Positions 6,101 to 6,738 of a stretch of DNA of 6,738 bases are shown piece after piece (the first letter of the stretch is position 1; each line of letters starts with the position of its first letter). Under the pieces are notes generated by a model that searched no databases, was not told where the DNA came from, and was given only the letters and a program-made list of their open reading frames with translations. A program made the position numbers and the translations under genes. This DNA is from Candidatus Aminicenantota bacterium (lineage in GTDB: Bacteria > Acidobacteriota > Aminicenantia > UBA2199): assembly GCA_030620255.1 (NCBI GenBank), contig JAUXFB010000073.1, forward strand, positions 1-6,738, read 5' to 3'.

Positions 6101-6738
6101 ATGGGAATTATAGAAAGAAAAAAGAGGGAAAAGGAGGAAAGGCGTAATTCTATAATAGATGCTGCTGAAAAGGTGTTTTTTTTAAAAGGTGTGGAGAATT
6201 CTACAATGGATGAGGTGGCAGAAGCTGTTGAGCTGAGCAAAGGTACTATCTATCTTTATTTTAAAAGTAAAGATGATCTATTCCATGGAATAATCCATAG
6301 GGCAATGCTAAAATTAGAGGGAGCGTTTAAGAAAGTATCTTCAGAAAAAGGTTCAGGAGCGGAAAGGCTTACCAGAATTGGTGAAGCATATTTTAAATTC
6401 AGTGATGAATATCCTGATTATTTTGATGCTATGCTTCATCAGGAGGAGAAACATCTGTTTGAAAACGGAGTGAATAAGCAAGGCTACTTTTTTAAGTGTA
6501 ATGAAGTAGGAAACAGTGTTTTCAGTATATTAGCAAATATTATAAGAGATGGTATCAAAGATGGGAGCCTGAGGCCGGACATTGACCCGATGAAGCATGC
6601 AATAGCATTGTGGGGACATACAACAGGGATAATGCAGATAATTAAATCAAAGGGCCATGTTTTAGAAAGAATAGCAGGTATTACAGGTGAAGAGCTTATT
6701 AATTATTCGTTTGATCTTATACGGAGGTGCTCAAGAAA
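6101..6738 (+). CDS. TetR/AcrR-family transcriptional regulator (3' end outside window)
   Basis: Probable ligand-responsive repressor. The frame is open for 212 codons to the window edge; TetR proteins usually have about 190-220 residues, so little is missing. The N terminus (1-15) is highly charged. The TetR_N domain follows: helix 1 SIIDAAEKVFFLKGVENSTM (17-36) and a helix-turn-helix at about 35-54, DEVAEAVELSKGTIYLYFKSKDDLF, with the family-typical KGTIY.YF.SK.. recognition segment. The C-terminal ligand domain (about 75 onward) is helical, including IIRDGIKDGSLRPDIDPMKHA (147-167), a pattern common in this family. Ligand and targets are unknown; such genes often precede efflux or fatty-acid metabolism genes, which would lie beyond this window. 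GC is about 36 % in hand counts, higher than pilS but similar to pilT. It has its own promoter and operator-like repeats, so it is a transcription unit separate from pil-maf. Confidence 0.9.
   Translation, partial: MGIIERKKREKEERRNSIIDAAEKVFFLKGVENSTMDEVAEAVELSKGTIYLYFKSKDDLFHGIIHRAMLKLEGAFKKVSSEKGSGAERLTRIGEAYFKFSDEYPDYFDAMLHQEEKHLFENGVNKQGYFFKCNEVGNSVFSILANIIRDGIKDGSLRPDIDPMKHAIALWGHTTGIMQIIKSKGHVLERIAGITGEELINYSFDLIRRCSR

Noticed and set aside
1..6738. Mobile elements, CRISPR arrays, tRNA or rRNA genes
   Set aside because: No transposase or integrase-like protein, no spaced direct repeats and no RNA-gene-like GC-rich folded stretch were seen; the space is nearly filled by the described genes.

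Overview
The window is a compact, AT-rich, entirely plus-strand stretch of bacterial chromosome. It holds the end of a type IV pilus (T4P) operon, a housekeeping maf gene, and, after a 203-base gap, the start of a separately controlled TetR-family regulator. The gene order pilT-pilC-pilS-pilR resembles the pil cluster of Geobacter-type Desulfobacterota. Low GC (roughly 25-37 % by hand counts on sampled lines) and heavy use of AAA/ATA/TTA codons suggest a low-GC Gram-negative such as Deferribacterota or a low-GC deltaproteobacterial relative. That placement is inference from style and gene order, not from a marker gene.

Layout: 1-1083, PilT retraction ATPase, cut at its 5' end by the window edge with only about a dozen residues missing. 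1111-2328, PilC inner-membrane platform protein. 2337-3929, PilS-like membrane histidine kinase with a TTG start. 3911-5302, PilR-like sigma-54-dependent response regulator, overlapping pilS by 19 bases. 5325-5897, Maf (YhdE-type) nucleotide pyrophosphatase. 5898-6100, intergenic control region. 6101-6738, TetR/AcrR-family regulator, open at the 3' edge.

How they work together: PilT powers pilus retraction through the PilC platform. PilS and PilR form a two-component pair that in well-studied species senses pilin level in the inner membrane and activates the sigma-54 promoter of the major pilin. The five genes from pilT to maf have gaps of 27, 8, -19 and 22 bases and no visible internal terminator, so they are probably co-transcribed. 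No pilin gene follows pilR here; maf sits in that place.

The most informative non-coding part is the gap before tetR. It contains a plausible sigma-70 promoter with a TGACT-TTG-AGTCA palindrome across its -35 element, and two further copies of the same half-site (AA-N-TGACT on one strand or the other). This looks like an autoregulatory operator region. I found no wholly undescribed system here; the coding regions are recognisable and mostly ordinary.
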